Notes under the pieces: model-generated
The model's database searches: none
What the model was told of the DNA's origin: nothing
What the model saw: the letters and a program-made list of their open reading frames with translations, nothing else
Part shown: positions 13,425 to 13,553 of the stretch, in pieces
How positions within the stretch are numbered: position 1 is the stretch's first letter
Layout of the letters: each line of letters opens with the position of its first letter
Position numbers and translations under genes: made by a program
NCBI GenBank assembly: GCA_035542475.1
Contig: DATKLL010000014.1
Span: forward strand, 1-13,553
Source: DATKLL01 sp035542475
GTDB lineage: Bacteria; Desulfobacterota; Syntrophia; Syntrophales; UBA2185
Length of the DNA: 13,553 bases
Reading direction: 5' to 3'

Positions 13425-13553
13425 ATGACTGCTCGAAAGATAACTGTTGAGCCTGTGACACGCATAGAGGGTCACGGGCGGGTTACGGTCCATCTGAATG
13501 AAAAGGGCGAGGTTGAACAGACCTTCTTCCATGTGGACGAATTCCGCGGTTTG
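13425..13553 (+). CDS. [NiFe]-hydrogenase large subunit, N-terminal part (cut by window edge)
   Basis: The first 43 codons run open to the window edge. The sequence ITVEPVTRIEGHGRVTVHLN, followed by FFHVDEFRGL, is the conserved N terminus of [NiFe]-hydrogenase large subunits; EPVTRIEGH is a family signature and the style fits group 3 (MvhA/FrhA-like, cytoplasmic, cofactor- or ferredoxin-coupled) enzymes. The nickel-binding RxCGxC and C-terminal DPCxxC motifs lie beyond the window. AAGGAG (13412-13417) gives a proper ribosome binding site. It is unusual that the gene directly preceding it is superoxide reductase and not the hydrogenase small subunit or an MvhD-like protein, which must lie elsewhere or downstream. 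Confidence 0.88.
   Translation, partial: MTARKITVEPVTRIEGHGRVTVHLNEKGEVEQTFFHVDEFRGL

Noticed and set aside
1..13553. CRISPR arrays, tRNA or rRNA genes, insertion sequences, phage attachment sites
   Set aside because: No regularly spaced repeats, tRNA-like cloverleafs, transposase genes or terminal inverted repeats were seen by eye on either strand.

Overview
The window looks like chromosome of an anaerobic, selenocysteine-using bacterium, most likely a Desulfobacterota (deltaproteobacterial) relative. The pointers are a two-iron desulfoferrodoxin next to a [NiFe]-hydrogenase large subunit, a second desulforedoxin-type protein, a C_GCAxxG_C_C redox protein, a PAS-type hybrid histidine kinase, and two genes with in-frame UGA at catalytic-type positions. 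This is a judgement from gene content, not a phylogenetic result.

Layout. 1-4504 is on the minus strand: the start of a possibly PilZ-type protein cut by the window edge, a bile-acid:sodium-symporter-family (BASS) permease downstream of a PAS-PAS-kinase-receiver protein, and a MaoC/hotdog protein. 4830-6464 is on the plus strand: a small desulforedoxin-like protein, a strong terminator, then two exported proteins that each need UGA read as selenocysteine. The first (5517-5828) is a heavy-metal-associated (HMA)-like protein with a Gly-Cys-Glu-Sec motif. The second (5910-6464) is a peroxiredoxin with Sec in place of the peroxidatic Cys. The C-terminal end of a lost alpha/beta-hydrolase (6485-6580) follows. 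6664-8700 is minus strand again: a NAGPA-type phosphodiester glycosidase, a DedA membrane protein and a papain-fold-like protein. 8982-11206 (minus) is a compact three-gene cluster: C_GCAxxG_C_C protein, second BASS permease, and a metallo-beta-lactamase protein broken by one ochre codon. A LysR regulator is transcribed divergently from it. 12461-13553 (plus) holds a Fur/PerR-family repressor, desulfoferrodoxin and the first 43 codons of a [NiFe]-hydrogenase large subunit.

How the genes may work together. Much of the right and centre of the window suits redox and oxygen defence: superoxide reductase, a peroxide-type Fur-family regulator, a desulforedoxin relative and a periplasmic seleno-peroxiredoxin. 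The Fur-family gene carries a perfect TTAGGAA-N3-TTCCTAA inverted repeat between its promoter and start codon. A related palindromic cluster lies just upstream of the desulforedoxin-like gene at 4830, which suggests a shared regulon. The most unusual part is the tandem pair of exported selenoproteins. A conventional gene caller would miss the first and split the second. Because the peroxiredoxin has no cysteine at all, its neighbour with the Cys-x-Sec motif is a candidate redox partner; that link is inference.
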